A stretch of DNA of 64,000 nt. Source: Litorimonas sp964425355. GTDB lineage: Bacteria > Pseudomonadota > Alphaproteobacteria > Caulobacterales > Maricaulaceae. Location of the stretch: assembly GCA_964425355.1 (NCBI GenBank), contig CAYRMO010000003.1, positions 1 to 64,000 on the forward strand, read 5' to 3'. A program made the translations under genes and the position numbers. Below, one piece after another: positions 24,932-33,658 of the stretch. The stretch's first letter is position 1. Each line of letters starts with the position of its first letter. Below the pieces are notes generated by a model. It saw only the letters and a program-made list of their open reading frames with translations. It did not search any database and was not told the origin of the DNA.

Positions 24932-26626
24932 TTGGACTTTTGGGGACACAAGAATACGAGTTTTTCGCCTTATCACGATGAGGATAGCCTCATCGACTTT
25001 TTGGATGATGATGCGCAACGTTATTCTATAAATATAGCGATTGTCTTTTTTATCCATGTCGGTCTAACCTTAGCCTTATCGGCTAATTTTATTGTTCCGG
25101 ACTTATTGCCTCCGCCCGAACCAGAAGCCGTTACAGTTGAAATTGTAACATTTGATCCGACGCCGCCAGAGCCGGAAGTTGTGGCTGAGCCAGAGCCCGT
25201 TATTGTCGAGCCTGTCCTCGCCCCGCCTGCGCCAAAACCGAAGCCGAAACCTAAGCCGGCGCCTGAACCTGTGCCGCCACCTCCACCTCCACCTCCACCT
25301 CCGGAGCCTGAACCAGAGCCTGAACCAGAAGTCGTGTTCACACCTCCGCCTCCGCCGCCCGAGATATTATCGCAGCCTGAGCCAGACCCTGTTGAACCGG
25401 AATTGCCAGATCCCATTATCGAGCCTCTGCCAGAAGCTGAGCCTTTACCTGAGCCCGTTCCACAACCCTTGCCGGAACAGCCTATAATCGAAATTTTCGA
25501 ACCTCAGCCCATTCAGCCTCTCCCTGAACCGATTATTATTGAGCCACTTCCTGAGCCGCTTCCTGAGCGTCTGCCAGAAATTCCGCCTGACCCCTTGCCG
25601 GAACCAGAGTTGGAAATCGAAATTTTTGACCCGATCCCGGAGATTGCACCCGAGCCAGAGATAATTGAGCCTGAGATCGAAGAGCCATTGATTATTGATG
25701 AAACACCGCCAACGCCGGGGGTGATTGATGCTGAACCTTTGCCAGAATTGATAGAGCCTGAGCCCTTGCCGCCAGAGATCATTATTGAACCTGAGCCTTT
25801 ACCTGAGCCCGTTCCAGTGGAGCCAACGCCCGAAGCAGAGCCTTTGGAGCCTGAACCAGTGGAACCGGATATCCTACCCACTGCGCCAACTATATTGGCC
25901 TCACCGGATGCGCCGGAAACGCAAGAAGAGGAAAGGCGCGCCGTGCCGCAAGAGCAATCGGACCCTTTTATTGATTTGCTTAAACGAGACCGAGACCAAG
26001 GACAACAAAACCCACCGAGGCGGAGTTTGACAGGCCCAATTAGCGGAGGCGGAAATGAGGGCCCAATTGGAGGCGTTAATCAGCCTCCAGGTGGCGGTAC
26101 ATCTATTGGACGGTCAAATCCAGGATCTGGCGGGTGGACCTTAGCACCGCAATCCGGAGGGAATGGCAATGAAGCCTATAAGGGTATTGTTCTGGATATT
26201 CGTTGTCGTGAAGCCGGTCGAACCCATTTGGATTGTCCTGAATATTTGCGTAAAAATAGAGGACGCGCCGCCGATGGGAGTGAAAGCGGGGTGGGTCTTG
26301 CGGGCCGGGGCACAGATCGTGGGGACCGGATTGAAAACTCCCGAACAATTCCGAGTCGTGCCTCACTAGGACTGCCCATTGGCGATAATTCCGTGAATTC
26401 GGGTGGACCGTCAACGGGACCATTAGATTTCCAGGATCAAAATTTTGATCGTGAGTTTTTAGGAAAAGAACTTCGGCTGGAACCTGAGGAGGGGCTTGTT
26501 GATAAAATTTTCAATCCGAATGATCCTGTTAACACGCCGCCCAATTGGACTTTGCCACCCTCGCCAGAAGCTGACAGTGATACGGAGTCAGATACAGATT
26601 GGTTGTTAAAGAAACCACCAGAATAA
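24932..26626 (+). CDS. TonB-like, Pro/Glu-rich envelope protein without a TonB C-terminal domain
   Basis: 564 residues from a TTG at 24932; the start is uncertain because no in-frame ATG lies before the membrane segment. A cytoplasmic N-terminus of about 30 residues leads to a transmembrane helix (33-54). Next is a very long Pro/Glu-rich stalk (about 58-340) containing KPKPKPKPAPEP and a run of prolines, as in TonB, which could span the periplasm. A Gly/Asn-rich linker (365-415) follows. A C-terminal region has a conserved-looking two-cysteine patch, IRCREAGRTHLDCPEYL (about residues 428-444). The TonB_C fold is not visible. It may couple an inner-membrane complex to the outer membrane, but no exbB or exbD lies nearby. 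The coding end touches the repeats beside the assembly gap. Confidence 0.8.
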   Translation: MDFWGHKNTSFSPYHDEDSLIDFLDDDAQRYSINIAIVFFIHVGLTLALSANFIVPDLLPPPEPEAVTVEIVTFDPTPPEPEVVAEPEPVIVEPVLAPPAPKPKPKPKPAPEPVPPPPPPPPPPEPEPEPEPEVVFTPPPPPPEILSQPEPDPVEPELPDPIIEPLPEAEPLPEPVPQPLPEQPIIEIFEPQPIQPLPEPIIIEPLPEPLPERLPEIPPDPLPEPELEIEIFDPIPEIAPEPEIIEPEIEEPLIIDETPPTPGVIDAEPLPELIEPEPLPPEIIIEPEPLPEPVPVEPTPEAEPLEPEPVEPDILPTAPTILASPDAPETQEEERRAVPQEQSDPFIDLLKRDRDQGQQNPPRRSLTGPISGGGNEGPIGGVNQPPGGGTSIGRSNPGSGGWTLAPQSGGNGNEAYKGIVLDIRCREAGRTHLDCPEYLRKNRGRAADGSESGVGLAGRGTDRGDRIENSRTIPSRASLGLPIGDNSVNSGGPSTGPLDFQDQNFDREFLGKELRLEPEEGLVDKIFNPNDPVNTPPNWTLPPSPEADSDTESDTDWLLKKPPE

Positions 26627-26762
26627 ATCTATCTGAATAAANNNNNNNNNNNNNNNNNNNNNNNNNNNNNNNNNNNNNNNNNNNNNNNNNNNNNNNNNNN
26701 NNNNNNNNNNNNNNNNNNNNNNNNNNNNNNNNNNNNNNNNNGAATAAATCTATCTGAATAAA
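26621..26762. repeat. 14-bp tandem repeat tract interrupted by the assembly gap
   Basis: GAATAAATCTATCTGAATAAA occurs at 26621-26641 directly before the Ns and identically at 26742-26762 directly after. It continues as decayed copies of the 14-bp unit (GAATAAAACCATCT, then GGAAAAATAACATCT) to about 26785. The unit begins in the stop codon region of the TonB-like gene. Confidence 0.75.
26642..26741. other. Assembly gap (100 N)
   Basis: Exactly 100 undetermined bases, a conventional placeholder length. Both flanks carry the same 21 bases, so the true gap may be zero (overlapping contigs) or a collapsed tandem repeat. No coding frame can be followed across it, and both neighbouring genes are complete without it. 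Confidence 0.98.
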
Positions 26763-26791
26763 ACCATCTGGAAAAATAACATCTGACAAGC

Positions 26792-27316
26792 TTATTGGAA
26801 TAGTTCCTCTAAACCCGTCGCGGCTTGATCCAAGCTGGATTCAATCTTGGCTTTTTGACGAAAACCCGCAATTCGTCCGAAAAATGGGAAGCCACCGAAT
26901 TGACGCTCGGCTTGAATAAGGCAGGACGTTCCATCGGCTTCCTCGCTCATCGCGATTGTCATAATATGTTCGCCTGAATGATCGCTGGCGCGCAATCTGA
27001 CATATTCATTTCTCTCAACTTGCAATATTTCCAGCGACCCAAATTGATCTTTCTTCGCGTCATCATTCTGCCAAGCGGCTGTTTGACCAAAACCTGTTTC
27101 AATATCTCCAAATACCCAATTGCTAAGATCGCCGCCAAAGCCACTCCATTCAGGATAGGATTGTAGATCTGAAACGACGGCATAGACGTCCTCAATTTCA
27201 GCCGCGATTTCGATTGTCTTATCTACGCGTTGGGTAGAGGGTAAAAATGCGCCAATAATACATAATCCTACAAATAAAATGAGGATAAAGGCGAAAATGC
27301 GAATAAGCCATTTCAT
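26792..27316 (-). CDS. SRPBCC (polyketide cyclase/START-like) protein with membrane anchor
   Basis: 174 residues. A hydrophobic N-terminal helix at about 5-25 probably anchors the protein. It is followed by a SRPBCC fold: the first strand with VDKTIEIAAEIEDVYAVVSDLQSYPEWSGF is the classic START-like opening. The family binds hydrophobic ligands; no specific substrate can be named. It is transcribed away from the glutamate-synthase-like gene across 100 nt and towards the assembly gap. Confidence 0.8.
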   Translation of the reverse strand: MKWLIRIFAFILILFVGLCIIGAFLPSTQRVDKTIEIAAEIEDVYAVVSDLQSYPEWSGFGGDLSNWVFGDIETGFGQTAAWQNDDAKKDQFGSLEILQVERNEYVRLRASDHSGEHIMTIAMSEEADGTSCLIQAERQFGGFPFFGRIAGFRQKAKIESSLDQAATGLEELFQ

Positions 27317-27416
27317 AGTGATGCGGTCTTATCGCAAAACTATGGCGGAAGCTATTTAAATTGATCGCAAACCTGATTAAGGTCGACCCTAAGAGGGCTG
27401 TTGGAAGGACACTGAA

Positions 27417-28940
27417 ATGCGAATTTTGGCGGATGGTGATATTGGGATGGCGGAATTTGGTGAATTTGCCATGTCTGGCCTTACGTTGCTGGGGTCGCTC
27501 TTTTTGTTTGTCATCGGCATTCTCTTTGCCGTAACCCTCATTCTTTTCTTTATTGATATTTTTCAGACGAAATCGGCGATCAGACGCAACTATCCAGTCA
27601 TTGGTCGCTTTAGGACATTATTTTCGCATTTAGGTGAGTTTTTTCGTCAATATTTCTTTGCGATGGACCGCGAGGAAATGCCCTTTAATCGTGCAGAGCG
27701 GGATTGGGTCGACCATGTTTGTGAAGATGGAAATGATGTTGTTCCTTTTGGATCAACCAAAAGTCTAACAATTGGAACCCCAATATTTGCCAATGGGCTT
27801 TTCCCAAAATTGGAAGATGATGAACCGCCAGTCCCCGATTTCGTTATTGGCCCAGAAACGCGTCACCCATATCGCCCAAAATCGCTCTTCAATATCTCGG
27901 CGATGAGTTATGGAAGCTTGTCTAAGCCAGCTATTCAAGCGCTTTCAAAAGGGGCGGCTATGGCGGATTGCTACCTTAATACGGGGGAAGGGGGTGTCTC
28001 ACCTTACCATCTCGAAGGGGGATGCGATGTCGTTTATCAAATGGGCACAGCCAAATTCGGTGCGCGCAATGATGACGCGACACTCAATGAGGATAAGTTG
28101 GCCGCGCTTTGTGAAAATTCAGATATAAAAATGGTTGAGATCAAACTGTCTCAAGGTGCCAAGCCGGGCAAGGGCGGCATTTTACCCGGGAAAAAGGTAA
28201 CGGCCGAGATTGCCGAAATTAGAGGCATTACTGAAGGTCAATCGGCGCTATCGCCCAATCGTCACGTTGATGCCTCTAATGTTGAAGAATTACTCGATCT
28301 CATTCATCGCGTCAGGGAGGTTTCGGGTCGCCCTACAGGCATAAAAATGTGTATTGGAAATGTTGATCCAATTATTGATCTGATGAAAGCGATCAAAAAA
28401 AGAGGACTGAAATCCGCGCCTGATTATATTGCTGTGGATGGCGGCGATGGCGGCACAGGAGCTGCGCCCTTGCCTCTTATTGATAATACAGGTCTAACGA
28501 TCCGTGAGAGCTTACCGCTCATGGATGACCTCTTGAAGGAATATGGCTTGAGAAACCGCGTTAAACTCATTGCCTCTGGGAAGTTGATTACATCAGCCGA
28601 TGTGGCCTGGGCGTTTTGCGCCGGGGCAGATCTTATTAATAATGCACGCGGATTTATGTTCGCGCTGGGCTGTATTCAGGCTCTAAAATGCGATAAAAAC
28701 ACATGCCCTACAGGGATTACGACCCATAATCCGCGGCTTCAACGTGGTCTCGATCCCACAAATAAAGCTGTGCGGGTGAATAATTATATCAAGACGATTA
28801 TCAAAGAAGTTGAAATCATCGCCCATGCTTGTGGGGTCGATGAGCCAAGGCAATTAACACGCAGACATTTAATGATTGTCCAAGCCTCAGGTCGGTCCGT
28901 TCCCTTTGACAAAATTTGGGATAAGTCGCGTTACGTCTAG
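27417..28940 (+). CDS. FMN-binding glutamate synthase family protein, membrane-anchored
   Basis: 507 residues. An N-terminal hydrophobic region (about 18-45) precedes a glutamate-synthase central-type FMN barrel (about 140-480). Barrel motifs include FNISAMSYGSLSKPAIQALSKGA, GDGGTGAAPL and the KCDKNTCPTGITTHNP loop, whose cysteines resemble the Fe-S ligands of GltB. It lacks the amidotransferase and GXGXG domains, so it is not a complete glutamate synthase. Stand-alone members are widespread with unknown substrate. The ATG at 27417 has GGAAGG 9 nt upstream. Confidence 0.88.
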   Translation: MRILADGDIGMAEFGEFAMSGLTLLGSLFLFVIGILFAVTLILFFIDIFQTKSAIRRNYPVIGRFRTLFSHLGEFFRQYFFAMDREEMPFNRAERDWVDHVCEDGNDVVPFGSTKSLTIGTPIFANGLFPKLEDDEPPVPDFVIGPETRHPYRPKSLFNISAMSYGSLSKPAIQALSKGAAMADCYLNTGEGGVSPYHLEGGCDVVYQMGTAKFGARNDDATLNEDKLAALCENSDIKMVEIKLSQGAKPGKGGILPGKKVTAEIAEIRGITEGQSALSPNRHVDASNVEELLDLIHRVREVSGRPTGIKMCIGNVDPIIDLMKAIKKRGLKSAPDYIAVDGGDGGTGAAPLPLIDNTGLTIRESLPLMDDLLKEYGLRNRVKLIASGKLITSADVAWAFCAGADLINNARGFMFALGCIQALKCDKNTCPTGITTHNPRLQRGLDPTNKAVRVNNYIKTIIKEVEIIAHACGVDEPRQLTRRHLMIVQASGRSVPFDKIWDKSRYV

Positions 28941-28961
28941 CTCTTATATATCGCAAGAGCT
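28939..28961 (+). terminator. Hairpin at the stop of the glutamate-synthase-like gene
   Basis: AGCTCTT (28939-28945) pairs with AAGAGCT (28955-28961), starting inside the TAG stop codon. The following GTTGAGTTATT is T-containing but not a clean run, so termination is only probable. Confidence 0.4.
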
Positions 28962-28983
28962 GTTGAGTTATTACAGTTTATTT

Positions 28984-29150
28984 GTCACCCCGGACCTGAT
29001 CCGGGGCCTAAGGCATGCGTATCCAACCCAGATCAGTCACATGCGATAGATCCCGCATCAGGTGCGGGACGACATTATGTGGTGATCGAAAGGACGCATA
29101 AGAGTTCAGGTAATGAAAATCTTGTCACCCCGGACTTAATCCGGGGCCTA
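28984..29150. repeat. Cluster of three REP-type palindromes
   Basis: CCCCGGA-CCTGA-TCCGGGG (28988-29006) and CCCCGGA-CTTAA-TCCGGGG (29128-29146) lie in near-identical contexts (TTGTCA before, CCTAA after). Between them is TCCCGCA-TCAGG-TGCGGGA (29051-29069), a related unit in the opposite sense. This is the dispersed palindrome type common in alphaproteobacterial intergenic regions. Apart from these, the 397-nt space 28941-29337 holds no convincing gene. Confidence 0.75.
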
Positions 29151-29337
29151 ACGTTCGGGTGCTCAGATGGCGATGGCAGGAAAACTCTATACCCGATACA
29201 ATATCGATAAACCCAAGAGACCCTTGGGACGAGCTAGGCATATTTTTCGAAAAGCAAAACGTGCCGAGGTGACGAATTTTTGGGTTTTTCATTCATGTCG
29301 TTTTAGGCCGTTAAAGGCCAATCAATCAGGCGCATAT

Positions 29338-30105
29338 TTATGCGTATTTCTCACCTAGATAGACTCGCCTTACATCCGGATTAGCGCGGATTTCTTCTGG
29401 TGTACCTTCAAAGAGGGCTTCGCCTTGGAATAGGATTGAGGCGCGGTCGACAATATCTAAGGTTTCACGAACGCGGTGATCCGTAATCAAAATTCCAATG
29501 CCACGTTCTTTAAGATAGAGAACGAGTTCGGAAATATCGGCAATAGCGATGGGGTCAATACCGGTAAACGGCTCATCAAGTAGGATAAAACTTGGACGGC
29601 TGGCCAGCGCGCGCGCGATTTCAACGCGTCGACGTTCCCCGCCTGACAGTGCAAGCGCTGGAGATTTACGGATGTGACCAATATTAAGTTCATCTAAAAG
29701 GGCAGATACATTGTCATCCCATTTGCTCCGGTCTTTTTCGGTTAATTGGACAACCGCCTTTATATTTTCTTCGACCGTTAAGCCTCTAAAAATGGACTGT
29801 TCTTGGGGGAGGTAGCCAACGCCTAATCTTGCCCGTTGATACATTGGGAGTTTTGTAATGTCTTGACCGTCTAATGTGACCATGCCGCGATCGGCTTCGA
29901 TCAATCCCATAATCATATAAAAACTCGTCGTCTTACCGGCTCCGTTAGGCCCCATAAGCGCGACAACTTCACCCCGCTGGACCGTGAGCGTAATATCTTT
30001 CACGACCACGCGGCCGCGGTAAGCTTTGCCAATACTATTAGCCGCGAGTCCGGTTGCCGGAGGAGTTATCAATTTTGTTGTCATGTCTGGATCAGCCTCA
30101 GCCAT
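29338..30105 (-). CDS. lptB: LPS export ABC transporter ATP-binding protein
   Basis: 255 residues. It has Walker A (GPNGAGKTT), the Q-loop region YLPQEQSIFRGLTVEENI typical of LptB, the signature LSGGERRR and Walker B (FILLDEPFTGIDP). It powers LptFG extraction of LPS from the inner membrane. It is the last gene of an rnd-lptC-lptA-lptB series, 15 nt after lptA. In many alphaproteobacteria rpoN and hpf follow lptB; here the operon ends and REP elements follow. Confidence 0.96.
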   Translation of the reverse strand: MAEADPDMTTKLITPPATGLAANSIGKAYRGRVVVKDITLTVQRGEVVALMGPNGAGKTTSFYMIMGLIEADRGMVTLDGQDITKLPMYQRARLGVGYLPQEQSIFRGLTVEENIKAVVQLTEKDRSKWDDNVSALLDELNIGHIRKSPALALSGGERRRVEIARALASRPSFILLDEPFTGIDPIAIADISELVLYLKERGIGILITDHRVRETLDIVDRASILFQGEALFEGTPEEIRANPDVRRVYLGEKYA

Positions 30106-30120
30106 TATTGATGCCAGTGT

Positions 30121-30642
30121 CTACTGTTCTGTCGACCGGATCAAGATGGCAACGCGGTCACGTTTTGGACAGGAGCGGCCTGTGCAGTTTCCGACAACTT
30201 TGGCATCTCGGGTTTGAAGATTATAATTAAGGCGTGACCCTGTTACGACACTATCGTCTTGTAAAAGAATAACATCACCCGTTACGACAAAGCTTTCTGT
30301 TTCGGCTGTATAGACGCCTTTGTCCCCCCGAACTTCCTGTTCAGGCGTAATGTAATAGAAATTACCCGTGGCGACAACGCGTGTAATACCATCTGTCGTG
30401 ACGAGCCCGGCTGCCCCATTGCCTTGCGTGTAAATTTCGACTTTGTCGGCCAGAAGCCTGACATCACCTTGTCGAATATCAGCTTGGCCCGTTAGGGTGA
30501 TGACGCCATTTCTTGAAATCGTATCATCAGCATAAAGGAAGGTATCAGCACCAGAATCTGACGAAAATTGAGCATGCGCGACTTGCGGCAATAGCATCGT
30601 CATGCAAGCCGTCATGGCAAGGATTATGTATTTCATCATCAT
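30121..30642 (-). CDS. lptA: LPS transport periplasmic protein LptA (OstA-like)
   Basis: 173 residues. A signal peptide (about 1-24, ending AHA) is followed by a beta-jellyroll OstA domain with repeated strand patterns: RNGVITLTGQADIRQGDVRL, then VVATGNFYYITPEQEVRGDKGVY. It forms the periplasmic bridge that carries LPS to the outer membrane. A C-terminal CTGRSC pair of cysteines is unusual and could form a disulfide. It begins 6 nt after the lptC stop. Its domain is visibly similar to the C-terminal half of the lptC product. Confidence 0.92.
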   Translation of the reverse strand: MMMKYIILAMTACMTMLLPQVAHAQFSSDSGADTFLYADDTISRNGVITLTGQADIRQGDVRLLADKVEIYTQGNGAAGLVTTDGITRVVATGNFYYITPEQEVRGDKGVYTAETESFVVTGDVILLQDDSVVTGSRLNYNLQTRDAKVVGNCTGRSCPKRDRVAILIRSTEQ

Positions 30643-30648
30643 CTTATC

Positions 30649-31764
30649 CTATTGTCTTGAGCCAGGAATGACGATTTTATTTCTGTCGCCGTCATTTTGG
30701 CCCGTAAATCGAATAGCTTTTGTCCGTGTATTGTAAATCAATCGCTGTGTCTCCACCCGATTGCCGTTAGGTTGAATGACGACAACGTCGCCCGTCACCG
30801 TTATAACGCCGCTATCACGCTCATAGACGCCTCGCTTGCCACGAATATCATTCTCGTCTGTTTTGTACCTAAAATTTCCGTCTGCGAAAATTTTCTTTAT
30901 CGCACCAAGTTTTAGGCTACCTTCGTTTTGAGCGCCTTTTTCCATCCGAAAAATATCCATCTTGTCAGATGTTAATTTTGCACCGTCTTGAATAACGACA
31001 ACATCACCACGTAAGTCTGTTCGCGATCCATAATAAAGGCCTCGATTAGCTTTAATATCAATCGGCCCATCTCCGCCAAAGGCAAAACTCCCTTCAGTAT
31101 CGGGATTAGAATCAGCTTCCTGATTAATGATAGCTGTCATCCCATCTTTAAAAATAAACGTTTGATAGGAGTCTTCAATCGCATAGCTTTGACCGTCAAC
31201 CTTACCGAACTCGCCTTCGCAATTTATCGGCTCATCACCTTCAATCCTTTTGTCGCGATTAAAGATCCGAGCATGAGTGGTGTCGCATTGATAACCATCA
31301 TCCGTCTTTAGGTTGACGTCTTTGCGAAGCTGTAAAATCTTTTCCATGTCATTAAATGAGCCCGTCTCAGCAACCACGAAACTACTATCGACGCCAGAAT
31401 CTCGGATAAATTCGAGAACAGGGTTCTCAAGCGCCACCAGCTCAGGCTCAGCGAGACGCTGGATGGCTGTGTCTGAGGTGAGGTAAAAGGGTAGCCCGTC
31501 ACCTGTACGACCAGAATAACGCGGATTGACCATTTTTACAGATTCTGATGGATCATCCGTATATTCAATACCCCCACCATCAGACATAAATTGCCAGATA
31601 AGTGCCGTCATAAGGACGGCGGAGGCGCTCATAAGGATATAGCGTAAAATACGAATGCGTTGGGTGTGTGCACGGGCGGCTTCAAGCGTTAAGACGCGTT
31701 TAGGCTCCCAAAGACCAAGGTCTTCAGACGCCCGACGCGTATTTATGGCAACACTCGAATTCAT
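30649..31764 (-). CDS. lptC: LptC fused to an extra OstA-type domain
   Basis: 371 residues, nearly twice the usual length of about 190. A cytoplasmic N-terminus and one transmembrane helix (about 41-60) lead to an LptC-like jellyroll (NPRYSGRTGDGLPFYLTSD onwards, about 80-215). The C-terminal 160 residues form a second OstA-type domain: GNFRYKTDENDIRGKRGVYE parallels GNFYYITPEQEVRGDKGVYT of LptA. The protein may carry its own extra bridge segment. It is the second gene of the operon, 71 nt after rnd. Confidence 0.88.
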   Translation of the reverse strand: MNSSVAINTRRASEDLGLWEPKRVLTLEAARAHTQRIRILRYILMSASAVLMTALIWQFMSDGGGIEYTDDPSESVKMVNPRYSGRTGDGLPFYLTSDTAIQRLAEPELVALENPVLEFIRDSGVDSSFVVAETGSFNDMEKILQLRKDVNLKTDDGYQCDTTHARIFNRDKRIEGDEPINCEGEFGKVDGQSYAIEDSYQTFIFKDGMTAIINQEADSNPDTEGSFAFGGDGPIDIKANRGLYYGSRTDLRGDVVVIQDGAKLTSDKMDIFRMEKGAQNEGSLKLGAIKKIFADGNFRYKTDENDIRGKRGVYERDSGVITVTGDVVVIQPNGNRVETQRLIYNTRTKAIRFTGQNDGDRNKIVIPGSRQ

Positions 31765-31835
31765 AATTGCGAATACCTATAGCAAGTTCATATGAATGGT
31801 ACGACAATAAATACGGGGCGTGAAGCTAATTTAAT

Positions 31836-32465
31836 TTAATCGGATCGGCGCATTCGATGTGAGAAAATATCCACATCTGACCACCCTGCAAGGTCCAGCT
31901 TTGCCCGTGTCGGTAAAAACCCAAAACAGCTCTGGGCCATATCCCAACGATCCTCTCGCATAAGTCGGGCGGATAATATTGTTTTGAGTTGATGGAGATA
32001 AAGCACATCTGATGCGGCGTAATTCAATTGCGCCTCTGTCAGATTGTCTGCGGCCCAATCAGAGGATTGCTGCTGTTTAGACAAGTCCACATTGATAAGT
32101 TCTTTTGTCAGATCTTTGAGCCCGTGTCGATCTGTATAGGTTCGAACCAAGCCTGAGGCTATTTTTGTACAAAATATAGGGGCAATGGTTACGCCGAGAT
32201 CTCGCATCATCATCGCGACGTCAAACCGTGCAAAATGGAATATTTTTGTCACATCTGGGTTTTCCATCAATTTTTTCAAATTCGGCGCATCAAAGGTTTC
32301 GCGGTTCACTTGAACAATATGGGCATCACCATCACCGGCGGAAAGTTGCACAAGGCATAGTTTGTCGCGGACCAATGAAAGACCTTGAGTTTCCGTATCC
32401 ACAGCTACATTTGCACCAAAATCAAGTCCATCTGGGAGATCGTGCTTATGTAAATGGACCGTCAT
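31836..32465 (-). CDS. Ribonuclease D-like 3'-5' exonuclease
   Basis: 209 residues, a single DEDDy exonuclease domain without HRDC domains. The metal ligands are visible: VDTETQG (Exo I), FHFARFDVAMM (Exo II) and the NYAASDVLYL Tyr/Asp pair (Exo III). Short RNase D proteins of this kind are typical of alphaproteobacteria and regularly precede lptC. It probably trims tRNA or small RNA 3' ends. It is the first gene of the lpt operon. Confidence 0.9.
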   Translation of the reverse strand: MTVHLHKHDLPDGLDFGANVAVDTETQGLSLVRDKLCLVQLSAGDGDAHIVQVNRETFDAPNLKKLMENPDVTKIFHFARFDVAMMMRDLGVTIAPIFCTKIASGLVRTYTDRHGLKDLTKELINVDLSKQQQSSDWAADNLTEAQLNYAASDVLYLHQLKTILSARLMREDRWDMAQSCFGFLPTRAKLDLAGWSDVDIFSHRMRRSD

Positions 32466-32568
32466 AGATTAGCTTTCATATTTTTTTGCGCTTATGTCTT
32501 AGTTTAAAGAAAAATACCATGATCGATTTTCGGCGATGTCAGTAAGGGATTGTGATATATAACAATTT

Positions 32569-33642
32569 ATGGATTTGTTTATACCCAATCGACCCGAGAC
32601 CGATCAGGCCTGTTACCAGGTTTTTGAACGCGGCGATCTCGCTTATGACGGGACCCTTTATTTGGGCGTAAAGACAACGGGTATATTTTGCCGTCCGAAT
32701 TGTCCCGCGCGCTTGCCAAAATTTGAAAATTGTACATTTCACGATACAGTCCACCAAGCTTTAGAGGCGGGATATAGAGCCTGTAAAAGGTGCCATCCTT
32801 TGGGACAGAACTTTGCACTTATCAAAACCCTTATTAACTGGGTAGAGGATAATCCGGATCAGAAAATTTCATCTGATATTTTAAAGCGCAACGGCTTTGA
32901 TCCGCTAACAGCTAGGCGACAATTCCTCGCGCGCTTTGGCATGAGTTTTTCGGAATATGCGCGATTGCGTCGGATAGGTTTGGCTGCCAAAACCCTCGCT
33001 AGAGGAGGATCTGTGATCGACGCCCAATTAGATGCTGGTTTTGAAAGTCCGTCTGGATTTCGGAGCGCCTATCACAAGGTCTTTGGGTCTGCGCCCGCTA
33101 AAGGGCACGCCGCAAACGGAAAGGGAGAGCCACTTTCGATTGACTGGATTGAAACACCTTTGGGGCGGATGATCATAATTGCTGATGAGCGTGCACTCTA
33201 CTTGCTTGAATTCACAAATCGAAAAAATATGCGCCGACAATTTGATCGACTGCGCAAGGTACAAGGGCGAGCTGTCCTGCCAGGCCGAACGAAAATTACG
33301 GCGCAAATTGAAGCCGAGCTGAAAGCCTATTTTAAAGGTGAACTTTCTGAATTTAAAACGCCCTTATCTCCATCAGGAACGGCGTTTCAAAACCAGACCT
33401 GGGCGGCATTGCAAGACATTCCTTATGGCGAGACGCGTAGTTATTCCCAGCTAGCGGATATGATTGGAAACGCCAAAGCCGTTCGCGCTGTGGCCTCTGC
33501 CAACGCCAATAATGGGCTCGCCCTGATTATACCGTGCCACCGTGTCATTGGTCGGGATGGCGGTTTGGGTGGTTATGCCGGTGGGTTAGAGCGTAAGCGC
33601 GCCTTAATTGAGCTGGAAACAAAATCCAGATCAAAGGTCTAA
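32569..33642 (+). CDS. ada: Bifunctional DNA alkylation repair protein and activator Ada
   Basis: 357 residues, full length. The N-terminal zinc domain has Cys41, Cys45, Cys72 and Cys75, matching Cys38/42/69/72 of E. coli; Cys41 is the phosphotriester acceptor. An AraC-type helix-turn-helix region (about 85-180) follows, then the O6-methylguanine methyltransferase domain with Cys323 in IIPCHRVIG. Methylation of Cys41 turns it into an activator of its own gene. No alkA or alkB lies beside it. It is convergent with the gsp operon. Confidence 0.95.
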   Translation: MDLFIPNRPETDQACYQVFERGDLAYDGTLYLGVKTTGIFCRPNCPARLPKFENCTFHDTVHQALEAGYRACKRCHPLGQNFALIKTLINWVEDNPDQKISSDILKRNGFDPLTARRQFLARFGMSFSEYARLRRIGLAAKTLARGGSVIDAQLDAGFESPSGFRSAYHKVFGSAPAKGHAANGKGEPLSIDWIETPLGRMIIIADERALYLLEFTNRKNMRRQFDRLRKVQGRAVLPGRTKITAQIEAELKAYFKGELSEFKTPLSPSGTAFQNQTWAALQDIPYGETRSYSQLADMIGNAKAVRAVASANANNGLALIIPCHRVIGRDGGLGGYAGGLERKRALIELETKSRSKV

Positions 33643-33658
33643 ATTAAGCCTTGTTCTA

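Noticed and set aside
25021..25881. Two long minus-strand Ser/Gly-rich frames
   Set aside because: They are the antisense reading of Pro/Glu-rich codons of the TonB-like gene.
29167..29358. Plus-strand open frame of 63 codons beside the REP cluster
   Set aside because: Basic, composition-biased, no ribosome site, and it runs into the end of lptB on the other strand.
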